Of a stretch of DNA of 34,930 nt, positions 1 through 9,823 are shown piece after piece. Position 1 is the stretch's first letter. Each line of letters begins with the position of its first letter. The DNA lies in contig SKZO01000055.1 of the NCBI GenBank assembly GCA_007127335.1, positions 1 through 34,930 on the forward strand. The letters run 5' to 3'. This stretch comes from Spirochaetales bacterium (GTDB taxonomy: Bacteria > Spirochaetota > Spirochaetia > DSM-27196 > SLST01). A model generated the notes under the pieces. The model worked only from the letters and a program-made list of their open reading frames with translations, was not told where the DNA came from and did no database searches. The translations under genes were made by a program, and so were the position numbers.

Positions 1-604
1 CGCTCCTGATCATCGCAACCGTGTCGGGATAGTCGTCCGCGGTCACGTACTCGCCGTACGCCTCGTCGATCACGACGAGGACATCGTCACGGATCGAAGA
101 CAGGAACGTATCGAGCTCATCCGCCGTGACGATCGTTCCGGTCGGGTTGTTCGGGCTGCAGAGAAACACGATCCGTGTGCAGTCGTCGATCCGGTCGGCG
201 ATCGCCTCGAGATCGAATCGGCCGTCCTTCATCGGGGCAGTGCGAACTTCCCCGCCGAAAATCCGTGTCGCGAATGCGTACTGGCTGAAGGTGTGCGCGG
301 CGGTTACGGCGTTGGTCCCGGGCTCGATGAGAGCCCCGGCGATCATGACAAGGATCTCGTCGCTGCCGTTCCCGACGACGATCATGTCGTCCGACACGTT
401 CGATTTCGACGCGATCGCGGCGCGAAGGTCAGTCGCACCCCCGTCGGGATAGCGGTTGAGATCGTGCAGAGCGTCCCGGATCGCGACGGTCGCTCGTGGC
501 GAGGCCCCGAGGGGGTTCTCGTTCGACGAGAGCTTGATGCCGCCGGCAATGCGCTCACCGGGTACATAGGGGTGCAGCTGCCCGAGAACCGCCCGAGTCC
601 TCAC
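1..604 (-). CDS. hisC: Histidinol-phosphate aminotransferase, N-terminal part (runs off the left edge)
   Basis: Reverse-strand translation [36 protein letters not shown]...LNRYPDGGATDLRAAIAS ... DEAYGEYVTADDYPDTVAMIRS is typical of class I/II HisC. GTG start at 604 overlaps the upstream gene stop (GTGA). Confidence 0.88.
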   Translation of the reverse strand, partial: MRTRAVLGQLHPYVPGERIAGGIKLSSNENPLGASPRATVAIRDALHDLNRYPDGGATDLRAAIASKSNVSDDMIVVGNGSDEILVMIAGALIEPGTNAVTAAHTFSQYAFATRIFGGEVRTAPMKDGRFDLEAIADRIDDCTRIVFLCSPNNPTGTIVTADELDTFLSSIRDDVLVVIDEAYGEYVTADDYPDTVAMIRS

Positions 605-987
605 GACTCGTCCGTCTCCGGTTTCGCGGCGGCCTGCTGCGGAGGGTTGTTCCGCAGGTACTCGTGGTCCTCGCTCATGTCGGCAATCAGGTCGGCGAGT
701 TTCATCTGGAGGGAGTTCTCGGTCGTTCGTGCGAAGATGAGGTCGCCGGGAGCAAGATCCTGCGTGACGGGCAGCTGTTTGGCCGCCGCGATGACCCGCA
801 GCACCTTCTTCGAGAACTCGGTCGCCTCGGCCTGCTCGGCGGCGGCTTCGACGAACCGCACGAACTCATCCATGCCGGTATCCGCATAGATCGACTTGAC
901 GACGTTCATGACCGCGATGATCTCCGGGTCGGAGAAACCGTTGAGGATGATGACCCGGTTATCGAGTGGATTCTGGCTATCGCTCAT
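601..987 (-). CDS. DUF3783-like small protein of unknown function
   Basis: 128-aa [48 protein letters not shown]...; 4-nt overlap with hisC. Family call from memory of DUF3783 pattern. Confidence 0.65.
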   Translation of the reverse strand: MSDSQNPLDNRVIILNGFSDPEIIAVMNVVKSIYADTGMDEFVRFVEAAAEQAEATEFSKKVLRVIAAAKQLPVTQDLAPGDLIFARTTENSLQMKLADLIADMSEDHEYLRNNPPQQAAAKPETDES

Positions 988-1028
988 GGCAGGAGTCTAT
1001 CGGCTCGAGCCGCCCCGGACAATCCCCT

Positions 1029-1057
1029 TTGAACACCCTTGACGGCCTTCGTATCTT
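1029..1057 (+). promoter_or_regulatory. Candidate sigma-70-type promoter of clpB
   Basis: TTGAAC (1029-1034), 17-nt spacer, TATCTT (1052-1057); AGGAGA just before ATG 1074. Confidence 0.5.
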
Positions 1058-1073
1058 ACGTACAGGAGATCCC

Positions 1074-3656
1074 ATGGACTACGAACGACTCACGGTGAAG
1101 GCGCAAGGGGTCCTCCAGGACGCCGTCGCACTGGTACACCGGAACGAAAACCCTACACTCGATCTCGAGCACCTGCTGCTCGCGATGATCGAACAGGAAG
1201 ACGGCGTGATCCCGCCGCTGCTCACACGCGTCGGTGTACGTCCGGCCGAACTCGCCGAGCGTCTGAGAACTGAGATCAACCGCAAACCGCGAATGGAGGG
1301 TGGCAACGCGCAGCCGCAGCTCTCTGCGGGGGTGTCTCGTGTCTTCGTCAAGGCGGAGGACGAGGCGAAGACTCTCGGTGACGACTACGTCAGTACGGAG
1401 CACCTTTTGCTGGCGATGATCAAGAAGGGTTCGGGTATCGACGAGCTGCTTGCGGCAGCCGGGCTCAGGCGCGACGACGTCATGCAGGCGCTCAAGTCCA
1501 TACGGGGGAACCAGCGGGTCACCGACCAGAATCCGGAGAACCGGTACCAGGTTTTGCAGAAGTACTGCCGTGACCTGACGGCGCTTGCGCGTCAGGAGAA
1601 ACTCGACCCCGTTATCGGGCGGGATGAAGAGATACGGCGCGTGATGCAGGTACTCTCGCGACGGACGAAGAACAACCCGGTCCTCATCGGCGATCCCGGC
1701 GTCGGCAAGACAGCGATTGCCGAAGGGCTCGCGCGTCGGATCGTCTCCGGAGACGTCCCGGACAGCCTGAAGAACAAGAAGATTCTCGCGCTCGACCTCG
1801 GGTCACTGCTCGCCGGGACCAAGTTTCGCGGGGAGTTCGAAGAGCGGCTGAAAGCGGTCATCCATGAGATTGGCGAGAGCGCCGGAGAGATCATCCTGTT
1901 CATCGACGAACTGCACACGCTCGTCGGTGCAGGGAGCGCCGAGGGTGCGATGGATGCGAGCAATCTGCTCAAACCCGCACTCGCGCGCGGCGAGCTGCGG
2001 GCGGTCGGAGCGACCACCCTCGACGAGTACCGCAAGCACATTGAAAAAGACGCGGCGCTCGAACGACGGTTTCAGCCGGTATTCACGAATGAGCCGTCGG
2101 TCGAGAACACCATTGCGATTCTCCGGGGTCTGAAAGAACGCTATGAGGTTCACCACGGTGTGCGTATCCGCGACGAGGCGCTCATCGCGGCGGCGACGCT
2201 GAGCGACCGCTATATCACGAGTCGGTTTCTCCCGGACAAGGCGATCGATCTCGTAGACGAGGCGGCGAGCCGCCTCAAGATGGAGATAGAGAGCCAGCCT
2301 ACCGAGCTCGATCAGCTGCAGCGACGCATTCTCCAGCTCGACATAGAGCGCCAGGCGCTTTCGAAGGAGACCGATCCGGCCAGCCAGGAACGACTCGCCA
2401 AACTCGACGCGGAGCTCTCGTCGCTCAAGGGCAAACGCGACACGATGCAGCTCCAGTGGCAGAACGAGAAGCAGGTCATCGACAGGATTCGCGATCTCAA
2501 ACAGCGACTCGAGCAGCTGACGATTGAAGAGGTGCAGAACGAACGTTCGGGTAACCTTGCACGGGCGGCAGAGATCAAACACGGTGAGATACCGTCGCTC
2601 GAGAAGGAGCTCGCTTCGTTCGATGACGAGCTGTCGGACCTCCAGAGCAAGAGCCGGCTCCTGCGGGAGGAAGTCAGCGAGGAGGACATCGCACACGTTG
2701 TCAGCACGTGGACCGGCATTCCGGTCAGCAGGATGATGACCAGCGAGATCGAGAAGCTGCTGAAACTCGAGAGCATCCTTGGCGAACGCGTGGTAGGGCA
2801 GGGGAACGCCATCCGCGCGGTCAGTGACGCGATACGGAGGAACAAGAGCGGGCTCTCGGACGTGAATCGTCCGAGTGGTACGTTCATGTTCATCGGGCCG
2901 ACCGGCGTAGGCAAGACCGAGCTCGCCAAGGCGCTCGCGGAGTTCCTCTTCAGCGACGAACGGGCACTCACGCGGATTGACATGAGCGAGTACATGGAGA
3001 AGCATTCGGTGAGCCGGCTCATAGGAGCGCCGCCGGGGTACGTCGGCTACGATCAGGGAGGTCAGCTCACGGAGGTTGTCAGGCGGCGGCCTTACTCGGT
3101 TATCCTCTTCGACGAGATAGAGAAGGCCCACCCCGACGTGTTCAACGTGCTGCTCCAGTTGCTCGACGAGGGCCGGCTGACCGACGGCCAGGGAAGACTC
3201 GTCGACTTCCGGAATACCATCGTCATCATGACGAGCAACATTGGCAGCGATCTGATCCTGCAAACCGAAGACATAGACACGATAGCCGGCGAGATCAGAG
3301 CGATCCTCCGCGCTACGTTCAAGCCGGAGTTCCTCAACCGTCTCGATGAGATCATCACCTTTCACCGCCTCGACAAGTCACAGATTCTCAAGATCGTCGA
3401 CCTCGAGCTCCGCAAGGTACAAGGTCGGCTCGACGACCGGAAGCTGACCCTCGAGGTGCCGCAGAAGGCGAAGCAGCTGATCGCGGACGCGGGGTTCGAC
3501 CCGGCGTTCGGCGCGCGACCGTTGAAACGCGCCATCCAGAACAAACTGCAGAATCCGCTGGCTCGGGAGATGCTTGGCGGAAAGTTCAAGGACGGCGATA
3601 CGATCAAGGTTGGCGTTTCGGGAGAAGAGCTCGTCTTCAAGGCCTCATCGGCGTAG
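1074..3656 (+). CDS. clpB: ATP-dependent chaperone ClpB
   Basis: [18 protein letters not shown]..., two Walker A motifs ([31 protein letters not shown]), middle-domain coiled coil; annotated start at ATG 1074 within ORF 966..3656. Confidence 0.96.
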   Translation: MDYERLTVKAQGVLQDAVALVHRNENPTLDLEHLLLAMIEQEDGVIPPLLTRVGVRPAELAERLRTEINRKPRMEGGNAQPQLSAGVSRVFVKAEDEAKTLGDDYVSTEHLLLAMIKKGSGIDELLAAAGLRRDDVMQALKSIRGNQRVTDQNPENRYQVLQKYCRDLTALARQEKLDPVIGRDEEIRRVMQVLSRRTKNNPVLIGDPGVGKTAIAEGLARRIVSGDVPDSLKNKKILALDLGSLLAGTKFRGEFEERLKAVIHEIGESAGEIILFIDELHTLVGAGSAEGAMDASNLLKPALARGELRAVGATTLDEYRKHIEKDAALERRFQPVFTNEPSVENTIAILRGLKERYEVHHGVRIRDEALIAAATLSDRYITSRFLPDKAIDLVDEAASRLKMEIESQPTELDQLQRRILQLDIERQALSKETDPASQERLAKLDAELSSLKGKRDTMQLQWQNEKQVIDRIRDLKQRLEQLTIEEVQNERSGNLARAAEIKHGEIPSLEKELASFDDELSDLQSKSRLLREEVSEEDIAHVVSTWTGIPVSRMMTSEIEKLLKLESILGERVVGQGNAIRAVSDAIRRNKSGLSDVNRPSGTFMFIGPTGVGKTELAKALAEFLFSDERALTRIDMSEYMEKHSVSRLIGAPPGYVGYDQGGQLTEVVRRRPYSVILFDEIEKAHPDVFNVLLQLLDEGRLTDGQGRLVDFRNTIVIMTSNIGSDLILQTEDIDTIAGEIRAILRATFKPEFLNRLDEIITFHRLDKSQILKIVDLELRKVQGRLDDRKLTLEVPQKAKQLIADAGFDPAFGARPLKRAIQNKLQNPLAREMLGGKFKDGDTIKVGVSGEELVFKASSA

Positions 3657-3680
3657 CTCGTCCTCGCGTCGTCGTGACGG

Positions 3681-3708
3681 GGCAGTCCTGCACGAGGCAG
3701 TCCTGCAC
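3681..3708 (+). repeat. Tandem 13-bp direct repeat GGCAGTCCTGCAC upstream of argH
   Basis: Exact copies at 3681-3693 and 3696-3708; each contains the inverted pair GCAG-TC-CTGC. Confidence 0.85.
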
Positions 3709-3709
3709 C

Positions 3710-3738
3710 TTGCCGACGGCGTCCCGATCCGCTACTCT
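3710..3738 (+). promoter_or_regulatory. Candidate promoter of argH
   Basis: TTGCCG (3710-3715), 17-nt spacer, TACTCT (3733-3738). Confidence 0.45.
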
Positions 3739-3747
3739 CGATGCACC

Positions 3748-5190
3748 ATGGCGAAACTCTGGGAGAAGGGCTATTCGCTCGACACGTTGATCGAGCGCTT
3801 CACCGTCGGCAACGACTACCTGCTCGATCGTCGGCTCATCGCCGCAGACGCGATCGCGAGCATCGCACACGCCCGGATGCTCCGTGCGATTGACCTGTTG
3901 TCGAGCGAGGATCTCGCGAAGCTCGAAGAGGAGCTTCGTGCGATCGCCCGTGAGGCTGTTACGACCGGGCTGTCGATTGAGCCGGCCCAGGAGGACAGCC
4001 ATACGTTCATCGAAGAACGGCTCGTTCTCCAGGTTGGCGAGGCGGGAAAGCGGATCCACACGGGACGGTCGCGAAACGACCAGGTCCTGGCCTCAACCCG
4101 CCTGTTTGCCAGAGAAGGCGTACTCGCCGTCCGCGAAGCGCTTTCCGACGCGGTCGAGGCACTCTGCATGGTTGCAGAGGCGCATGAGTCGACGCCAATG
4201 CCGGGTCGTACGCACCTCCAACCGGCGATGCCCTCTACCGTCGCGCTCTGGGCGGCAAGCTATGCCGAGGGCCTGCTCGACGCCGACTCGCTGCTCGCGT
4301 CCGCCTTTCGCCTCGTCGACCGTTCACCGCTCGGCGCGGCCGCGAGTTACGGTGTTCCGCTGCCGCTCGATCGGGAGCTCGTCGCGCGGGAACTCGGTTT
4401 CGCGGAGGTGCAGCACAACGTCCTCGATGTCGTGAGCTCCCGCGGCCGCGTGGAGTTGGCCCTGCTCGACTCGCTCGACCAGATCGGCATCGTTCTCAGC
4501 CGCTTCGCGACCGATCTCATCCTCTTCACGATGCCCGAGTTCGCCTACTTCTCGCTTCCACCGGCACTCTGCTCAGGGTCGAGCATCATGCCGCAAAAAC
4601 GCAATCCGGACGGGCTCGAACTGATGCGGGGAAAGTCTTCAACGCTTTCCTCGTATACCGATCTCGTACGGAACGTTGTTCGAAGTCTTCCGTCCGCGTA
4701 CAACCGGGACGTGCAGGAGACGAAGGAGCCGCTGATGCGGGGGATCGATCTCGTACTCGATCTTCTCCTAGTCGCTTCGCTCACGGTCAGGGAGCTCGAG
4801 GTCAACGTGGACAATCTCGCGAGGGCGCTGACGCCCGATGTGTATGCCACCGATGACGCGATCGACCGCGTGGTCGCTGGAGAGAGTTTTCGCGACGCCT
4901 ACCGTGCCGTCGCCTCCGGACTCGCAGCTCGCGGCGCTGTGGAGAGAGACGCTGCCGAAGCGATCGCCCGTCGTACGTCAACCGGAACACCGGGGAACCT
5001 GGGGCTTGACTGGATACGCGAAGGTCTCGCCGAGACACGCGCGGAGGTGGCACGCAGCCGCGAACGAATTCTGAGCGCCGTACGGACTCTCGCCGGACAG
5101 CAGCTATCGCTCTATCCGGGCATGCCGCCCAAGGGCGGAGTAGACGACCATCGCCGCGAGCGTAATGAGGTAGGGCAGACCGAGCAGTAG
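3748..5190 (+). CDS. argH: Argininosuccinate lyase
   Basis: MAKLWEKGYSLDTLIERFTVGNDYLLDRRL..., signature GSSIMPQKRNPD; start ATG 3748 inside ORF 3574..5190. Confidence 0.93.
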   Translation: MAKLWEKGYSLDTLIERFTVGNDYLLDRRLIAADAIASIAHARMLRAIDLLSSEDLAKLEEELRAIAREAVTTGLSIEPAQEDSHTFIEERLVLQVGEAGKRIHTGRSRNDQVLASTRLFAREGVLAVREALSDAVEALCMVAEAHESTPMPGRTHLQPAMPSTVALWAASYAEGLLDADSLLASAFRLVDRSPLGAAASYGVPLPLDRELVARELGFAEVQHNVLDVVSSRGRVELALLDSLDQIGIVLSRFATDLILFTMPEFAYFSLPPALCSGSSIMPQKRNPDGLELMRGKSSTLSSYTDLVRNVVRSLPSAYNRDVQETKEPLMRGIDLVLDLLLVASLTVRELEVNVDNLARALTPDVYATDDAIDRVVAGESFRDAYRAVASGLAARGAVERDAAEAIARRTSTGTPGNLGLDWIREGLAETRAEVARSRERILSAVRTLAGQQLSLYPGMPPKGGVDDHRRERNEVGQTEQ

Positions 5191-5940
5191 TGTGCCCGGC
5201 ACCTCGGTGAATCCCTGAGCCGCCGCGGCAAACGACTCGAAAACCGCGAAGACAAAGGCTCCGGCGAGGATACCGAGCGGATGGCGCATGCCCAGGAAGA
5301 TCACCACCAACGCGATCCAGCCCCGACCCGCGCTGATGTTCGGAAGGTAGACACCGAGTCGCAGTGCAACCGCCGCGCCGGCCCCGCCTGCGAACAGCCC
5401 GGAACAGAGCATCGCGAAACGCCGGTACCTGTCCGGGCTCAGGGCACGCGCCACGAGAGCCTGTGGATTTCCGCCGGTCGCACGAAGACGGATCCCGTAC
5501 GGTGTCTCGAAGAGGAATACGTGCAGCGCGGCCGCGAGGATCACCGCGAGCGGAACCATCACGGATACGCCGGCGATACGCTGGGCAGAGACCGGAACCG
5601 CGAGACGCACGACGCCGCGCGTGCCGTACAGAAGCGCGGACACCGTAGGAACGATCCCGGCGGCAAGCAGATTGGTCGCCAGGCCTGCGACGAAGATATT
5701 GGACCGCAGCTCAATGCAGGCCACGCTGTACAGCGCGGACAGCGCGAGGCCCGCAAGGGTTCCGAAGACCGCCCCCATCAGCAATGATCCGGTAAGATTC
5801 GCACCGACGATCGCCGCAAACGCGCCAACGAGAATCAGCCCCTCGAGCCCGATGTTGAGAACGCCGGCACGCTCGGTGAGCAGGCCGCCGAGCGCCGCGA
5901 TGAGGATCGGCACCATGAGCTCGAGTGAATTGACGATCAC
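5104..5940 (-). CDS. rfuD: ABC transporter permease (BMP/Rfu-type), riboflavin uptake candidate
   Basis: VIVNSLELMVPILIAALGGLLTERAGVLNIGLEGLILVGAFAAIVGA...; GTG start 5940 preceded by GGAGG and overlapping the rfuC stop (GTGA). Confidence 0.82.
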   Translation of the reverse strand: MIVNSLELMVPILIAALGGLLTERAGVLNIGLEGLILVGAFAAIVGANLTGSLLMGAVFGTLAGLALSALYSVACIELRSNIFVAGLATNLLAAGIVPTVSALLYGTRGVVRLAVPVSAQRIAGVSVMVPLAVILAAALHVFLFETPYGIRLRATGGNPQALVARALSPDRYRRFAMLCSGLFAGGAGAAVALRLGVYLPNISAGRGWIALVVIFLGMRHPLGILAGAFVFAVFESFAAAAQGFTEVPGTLLLGLPYLITLAAMVVYSALGRHARIER

Positions 5941-6959
5941 GACGACCTCCGGGACACGACGAACGATGCGGTCACGAGCAGCAGAATGACGGCCTGGATG
6001 ACCGTGCCAAGCTCGAACGTGAATTCGGTGTGAAGCATTGATGCCTTGGTGCCGGCGTCGAGATAGGCAAACAGGAGCGCCGAGACGATGGCGCCGAGCG
6101 GGTGCAACCGACCGACGAGCGCAACGGCGATGGCACTCCAGCCAATACCGCCGCTGAATCCGCTGATTGCCGCATGGTAGGTGCCCGCCACCATCAGGCC
6201 GCCGGTCAGCCCGTGCAGCCCGCCCGAGAGACCCATCGCCCCGAGCGTATAGGTGGTTGGGTGGATGCCGCTGTACGTCGCGAACTCTTCGTTCAGCCCG
6301 AAGATCCGCAGTTCGTATCCACGCACCGTGTAGAACATCATCAGGTAGACGATCCCCGCGAGTGCGATCGCGATGGCGAAAGAGAGGTTGAGGTCGGATG
6401 GCGCGAAGAACCGTGGAAGCCAGTAGGCACGTGACAGCCGGGCGGTGGCCAGGAGACTCCGAGTCGGGTCGTTCGCCGGACCAACGATCAGGTATTCCGC
6501 AGCGGGAATCAGCGCAGCGGACAGGAGGTACGATGTGATCAGCTCCGGCGCACCCCAGAGCCGACGGAACAGCCCGGAGAGCCCGCCAAGCAGTGCGCCG
6601 GTCGCGCTCGCCACGATCAGGACGAGGAGCGTGCCGAAGATTCCCGGCAGACCCGGAAGCGCGAGTCCGGCGAGCGTCCCTGCGAGAGCGCCCACGAAGA
6701 TCTGTCCTTCGCCGCCAAGATTGTAGAGACCGCAGCGGAACGCGATGACGATCCCGAGCGCCGCGATGAGCAGGTACCCCATGGAGCTCAGCATATTGCC
6801 CAGGTAGAACCTGTTCGTCAGAGGCTGGACGAAGAAGGCCCTCATCGCTGACGACCACGACGGGCTGCCGAATCCGAGCAGAATGACCGTCACGGCGATC
6901 GCCGCGAGAACCGCCAGGAGGCTCGATCTGAAGCTTCCCTGCGTGAGCCTATCGCGCAC
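5937..6959 (-). CDS. rfuC: ABC transporter permease (BMP/Rfu-type), riboflavin uptake candidate
   Basis: Multi-TM protein with GLYNLGGEGQIFVGALAG motif of BMP-family permeases; inferred GTG start at 6959, overlapping the ATPase 3' end. Confidence 0.82.
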   Translation of the reverse strand: MRDRLTQGSFRSSLLAVLAAIAVTVILLGFGSPSWSSAMRAFFVQPLTNRFYLGNMLSSMGYLLIAALGIVIAFRCGLYNLGGEGQIFVGALAGTLAGLALPGLPGIFGTLLVLIVASATGALLGGLSGLFRRLWGAPELITSYLLSAALIPAAEYLIVGPANDPTRSLLATARLSRAYWLPRFFAPSDLNLSFAIAIALAGIVYLMMFYTVRGYELRIFGLNEEFATYSGIHPTTYTLGAMGLSGGLHGLTGGLMVAGTYHAAISGFSGGIGWSAIAVALVGRLHPLGAIVSALLFAYLDAGTKASMLHTEFTFELGTVIQAVILLLVTASFVVSRRSS

Positions 6960-8499
6960 CGGGTTCTCCAACAGCGAGAGCGCCGGCCATAGCCCGGCCA
7001 ATGCTCTGACGGGAAGCCTCTGAAGCGGGAACGTCGGCGACGATCCGCCCGTCGTAGAGAACGAGAACACGATCGGCGAGGTCGATCACTTCGTCGATGT
7101 CCGTGGATATGACGATCACGGCGGCCCCCGCCTGCGCCGTCCTGCGAACCTGCGAGATGATCCGACGCCGTGTGCGGAAGTCGAGCCCCCAGCTCGGCTC
7201 GCAGATCACGAGCATGTGCGGGTCTCCTTCGAGCTCACGCGAGAGGATCACCTTCTGGATGTTACCGCCGGAAAGCTGCCACAGCGGGACGTTGAGCGCG
7301 GCGTCTATGCCGAACCGCCTCTGCAACGACGCCGCGAAATCGGTGACGGTTGCCGCATCGAACAGGCCGGCGCGTTGCAGATGCCGGCGCTTCAGAGCAA
7401 TGAGGTTCTCCGAGACCGACGAGTCGACACTCGCGCCGCGCAGGAGTCGGTCGGTTGGCACGTACCGCATCCCGAGTGATCGCAGCTTGTTCGGCGTTGG
7501 ATCGCTCACCGTCCGGCCGTCGAGCTCGAACCTACCCGACGTGTGCGAGAGCTTGCCCGCGAGCAAGCCCTCCATGGCCTCAATGCCGTTCTCACGGATA
7601 CCGGTCAGACCGATCACCTCACCGCCGCGCACCGAGAATGAGACGTCGGAGACGAGACTGCGGCCGAATCGCTCGATGGTCAGGCGTTCGAATCGCAATC
7701 GTACCGGCCCCGGCTCGTGGGTTCCCGCGGCCGGCGGAGGGTGGAGGGTATCTTCGCCTTCGGACGAGCCAACCATCGCCGCGGCAAGGGTTGCGGCGCC
7801 CGCATCGGCGGCATAGGTTCCGACGATTCTGCCGCCGCGCAGAACGGTTACGGTGTGGGCGACGCGGCCGACCTCCGGCAGACGGTGGGTGATGAAGACC
7901 ACCGCATGCCCGGCCGCGGCACTGTCCCGGATGATCTGGAATATACGGTCGGCCTCTTCAGGTGTCGTGGCCTCCGTTGGCTCGTCGAGTATAAGCACGC
8001 CCGCTCGGTCGGTCGGCAGCCTCAGGAGGGCAGCCACGAGTGACACCATGCGTACCTGACCCGAGGACAGGCGGGCGAGCGGACGAGTCACGAGTCGTTT
8101 CGGCAGGTCACGTGCAACAGCCCGTATACGGTCGTACGCCCGCCGCCTGTTGAACAGGATACCGAGCCGTCGGGGTTCGTCCCCCAGGAAGAGATTCTCG
8201 AGTACCGTCAGCGAACGATCGAGCCGCGGATGCTGGTACGACATCACCACGCCCGCGGCCCTGGCCGCCGCCGGGTCCCCGGTGACAAGCGTCCGGCCGC
8301 ACACCGTCACCGAACCGGTGTCGGCCCCGACGACGCCGGTGACGATGTGCATGAGCGTCGTCTTGCCCGCGCCGTTCTCTCCTACGATCGCGCGGATCTC
8401 ACCCCGGGCAACCTGCAGCGAAGCGCCGTCGACCGCCTGCACCCCGTTCCCGGGGTACCGCTTGCTGACTCCTTCCATCTGCAGAAGCAGATCGGCCAT
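6949..8499 (-). CDS. rfuB: Sugar/nucleoside-type tandem-ATPase ABC transporter ATP-binding protein
   Basis: 516 aa with two ABC ATPase halves; Walker A GENGAGKTTLMHIV, signature motifs LSSGQ and LSGGNIQKV. Confidence 0.86.
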   Translation of the reverse strand: MADLLLQMEGVSKRYPGNGVQAVDGASLQVARGEIRAIVGENGAGKTTLMHIVTGVVGADTGSVTVCGRTLVTGDPAAARAAGVVMSYQHPRLDRSLTVLENLFLGDEPRRLGILFNRRRAYDRIRAVARDLPKRLVTRPLARLSSGQVRMVSLVAALLRLPTDRAGVLILDEPTEATTPEEADRIFQIIRDSAAAGHAVVFITHRLPEVGRVAHTVTVLRGGRIVGTYAADAGAATLAAAMVGSSEGEDTLHPPPAAGTHEPGPVRLRFERLTIERFGRSLVSDVSFSVRGGEVIGLTGIRENGIEAMEGLLAGKLSHTSGRFELDGRTVSDPTPNKLRSLGMRYVPTDRLLRGASVDSSVSENLIALKRRHLQRAGLFDAATVTDFAASLQRRFGIDAALNVPLWQLSGGNIQKVILSRELEGDPHMLVICEPSWGLDFRTRRRIISQVRRTAQAGAAVIVISTDIDEVIDLADRVLVLYDGRIVADVPASEASRQSIGRAMAGALAVGEPGAR

Positions 8500-8501
8500 A
8501 C

Positions 8502-9533
8502 CTACCTCAGCGACATGTCGAGATAGACGTCGCCGTTCTTCATCTGCTCGATCATCCTTGACATTGCCTGCCTGACCTCGGCCTCGACATGACGTTCGTA
8601 GAGGCGGTCATCCTCAACAAACCCGACGTAACCGTCGGCAACGCCGAGAACCTCGGCTTCGCCAAACGCGAGCTCACCACGAATCGCACTGAGCGTGCGT
8701 TCGTACGTTGCCCGGTCCTGTGCGACATAGGTACTGCCGATCACGACGCCCGGCGCCTCGCTCAGCCCGGGGCTGTCGAACCACAGCACGTATGCGTTTC
8801 GGTCCCGTGCCGACGAAATTACGCCCTGGTTCCCACCGCCGGCGATCGTGAGGATGATGTGAGACCCCGTCGCGTACATGGAGTTGGCGAGCTCGGCAGC
8901 GCGACCGGCATCGAACCAGTTGCCGAGCACCCGGAAGTCGACCTGGCCGTCGGGGTCAACGGATCTCAACCCGAGCAGATAGGCGGGCAGGATCACCTCA
9001 TTCATGATGGGGTACTCCTGACCCGCGAGAAGTCCCGCTCGGAGGGCGGGTCGAGGCGTAACCATCCCGCTGCGACCGACAAGGCCGGCGAAGTGTCCCG
9101 AGAGGAACGCCTGTTCGCGTTGGTTGAACATGACCGAGTGTACCTGGGGATTACCCGGGTACCACGCATCCATCAGCAGAAAACGTTGCGCCGGGAAGGC
9201 CTCGAGCACCGCCTCGACGATGTCAGGCATTTCCGGGTTGCTCGTGACGATCAGATCGTACTCTCCGCCGGCGGCCATGGAGGTCAGGCCCTGTTGCCAC
9301 AGCGCCTGGTTGAAGCCACCTTCCACAACCTTCATGGCGGCTGCATCCGACTCGGCAACCGCCTGTTCAACGCCGGCGACGAGCATTTCGTAGGTGGGAC
9401 TGCCTTCGACGACTCCCGGAACGAACACGCCGATCGAATAGAGATCGGCTTCAGATACTTCGGCTCGCCCACCGCCGGAGAGCGTGGACGTCACGACGAA
9501 GAACCCCGCCATCAGGTAAACCAGCCTCTTCAC
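8502..9533 (-). CDS. rfuA: BMP-family (PnrA-like) substrate-binding protein, riboflavin binding candidate
   Basis: Signal peptide followed by IGVFVPGVVEGSPTYEMLVAGVEQAV...; GTG start 9533 with AGGAGG; directly downstream of an FMN riboswitch. Confidence 0.82.
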   Translation of the reverse strand: MKRLVYLMAGFFVVTSTLSGGGRAEVSEADLYSIGVFVPGVVEGSPTYEMLVAGVEQAVAESDAAAMKVVEGGFNQALWQQGLTSMAAGGEYDLIVTSNPEMPDIVEAVLEAFPAQRFLLMDAWYPGNPQVHSVMFNQREQAFLSGHFAGLVGRSGMVTPRPALRAGLLAGQEYPIMNEVILPAYLLGLRSVDPDGQVDFRVLGNWFDAGRAAELANSMYATGSHIILTIAGGGNQGVISSARDRNAYVLWFDSPGLSEAPGVVIGSTYVAQDRATYERTLSAIRGELAFGEAEVLGVADGYVGFVEDDRLYERHVEAEVRQAMSRMIEQMKNGDVYLDMSLR

Positions 9534-9590
9534 AGAAGCCTCCTACGGCGGATGGGACATGACCTGCGAGCGCATTGGGCTTACGCCCGT

Positions 9591-9704
9591 ATTCTTCTCC
9601 CATCCAGACTTGCACTGTCGGCACCGGAATTGCACCGGCTCCACCCTCAATAGGGTTCGCGGGCTATGACCGCCGGTCGGGACGACGTCCCTCCCCCGAA
9701 GAAT
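9591..9704 (-). ncRNA. FMN riboswitch (RFN element) aptamer
   Basis: Reverse complement ATTCTTCGGGGGAGGGACGTCGTCCCGACCGGCGGTCATAGCCCGCGAACCCTATTGAGGGTGGAGCCGGTGCAATTCCGGTGCCGACAGTGCAAGTCTGGATGGGAGAAGAAT matches the conserved RFN core; P1 closes perfectly (ATTCTTC/GAAGAAT). Confidence 0.95.
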
Positions 9705-9788
9705 CGGTAGACAATAGCGTACCGAGCATCGACCTGCTGGTCAACGGTTCGCGGTTCGCCTCATCGCCGTGATTCCGCGGCGGCCGTG

Positions 9789-9817
9789 TTGACCTCGCGT
9801 ACCCCCCGTGGTACAAG
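9789..9817 (+). promoter_or_regulatory. Candidate promoter of the FGGY kinase gene
   Basis: TTGACC (9789-9794), 17-nt spacer, TACAAG (9812-9817). Confidence 0.45.
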
Positions 9818-9823
9818 CGACGG

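Noticed and set aside
293-889. 198-aa plus-strand ORF
   Set aside because: Antisense to hisC and the DUF3783-like gene; arginine/serine-rich shadow translation.
1803-3365. 520-aa minus-strand ORF inside clpB
   Set aside because: Antisense shadow of a clearly coding ClpB frame.
5941-6858. N-terminal half of the 584-aa ORF 5104..6858
   Set aside because: This part is out of frame with rfuC, which occupies the region; the real rfuD begins at GTG 5940.
8589-9653. 354-aa plus-strand ORF
   Set aside because: Antisense to rfuA and runs into the FMN riboswitch; not coding-like.
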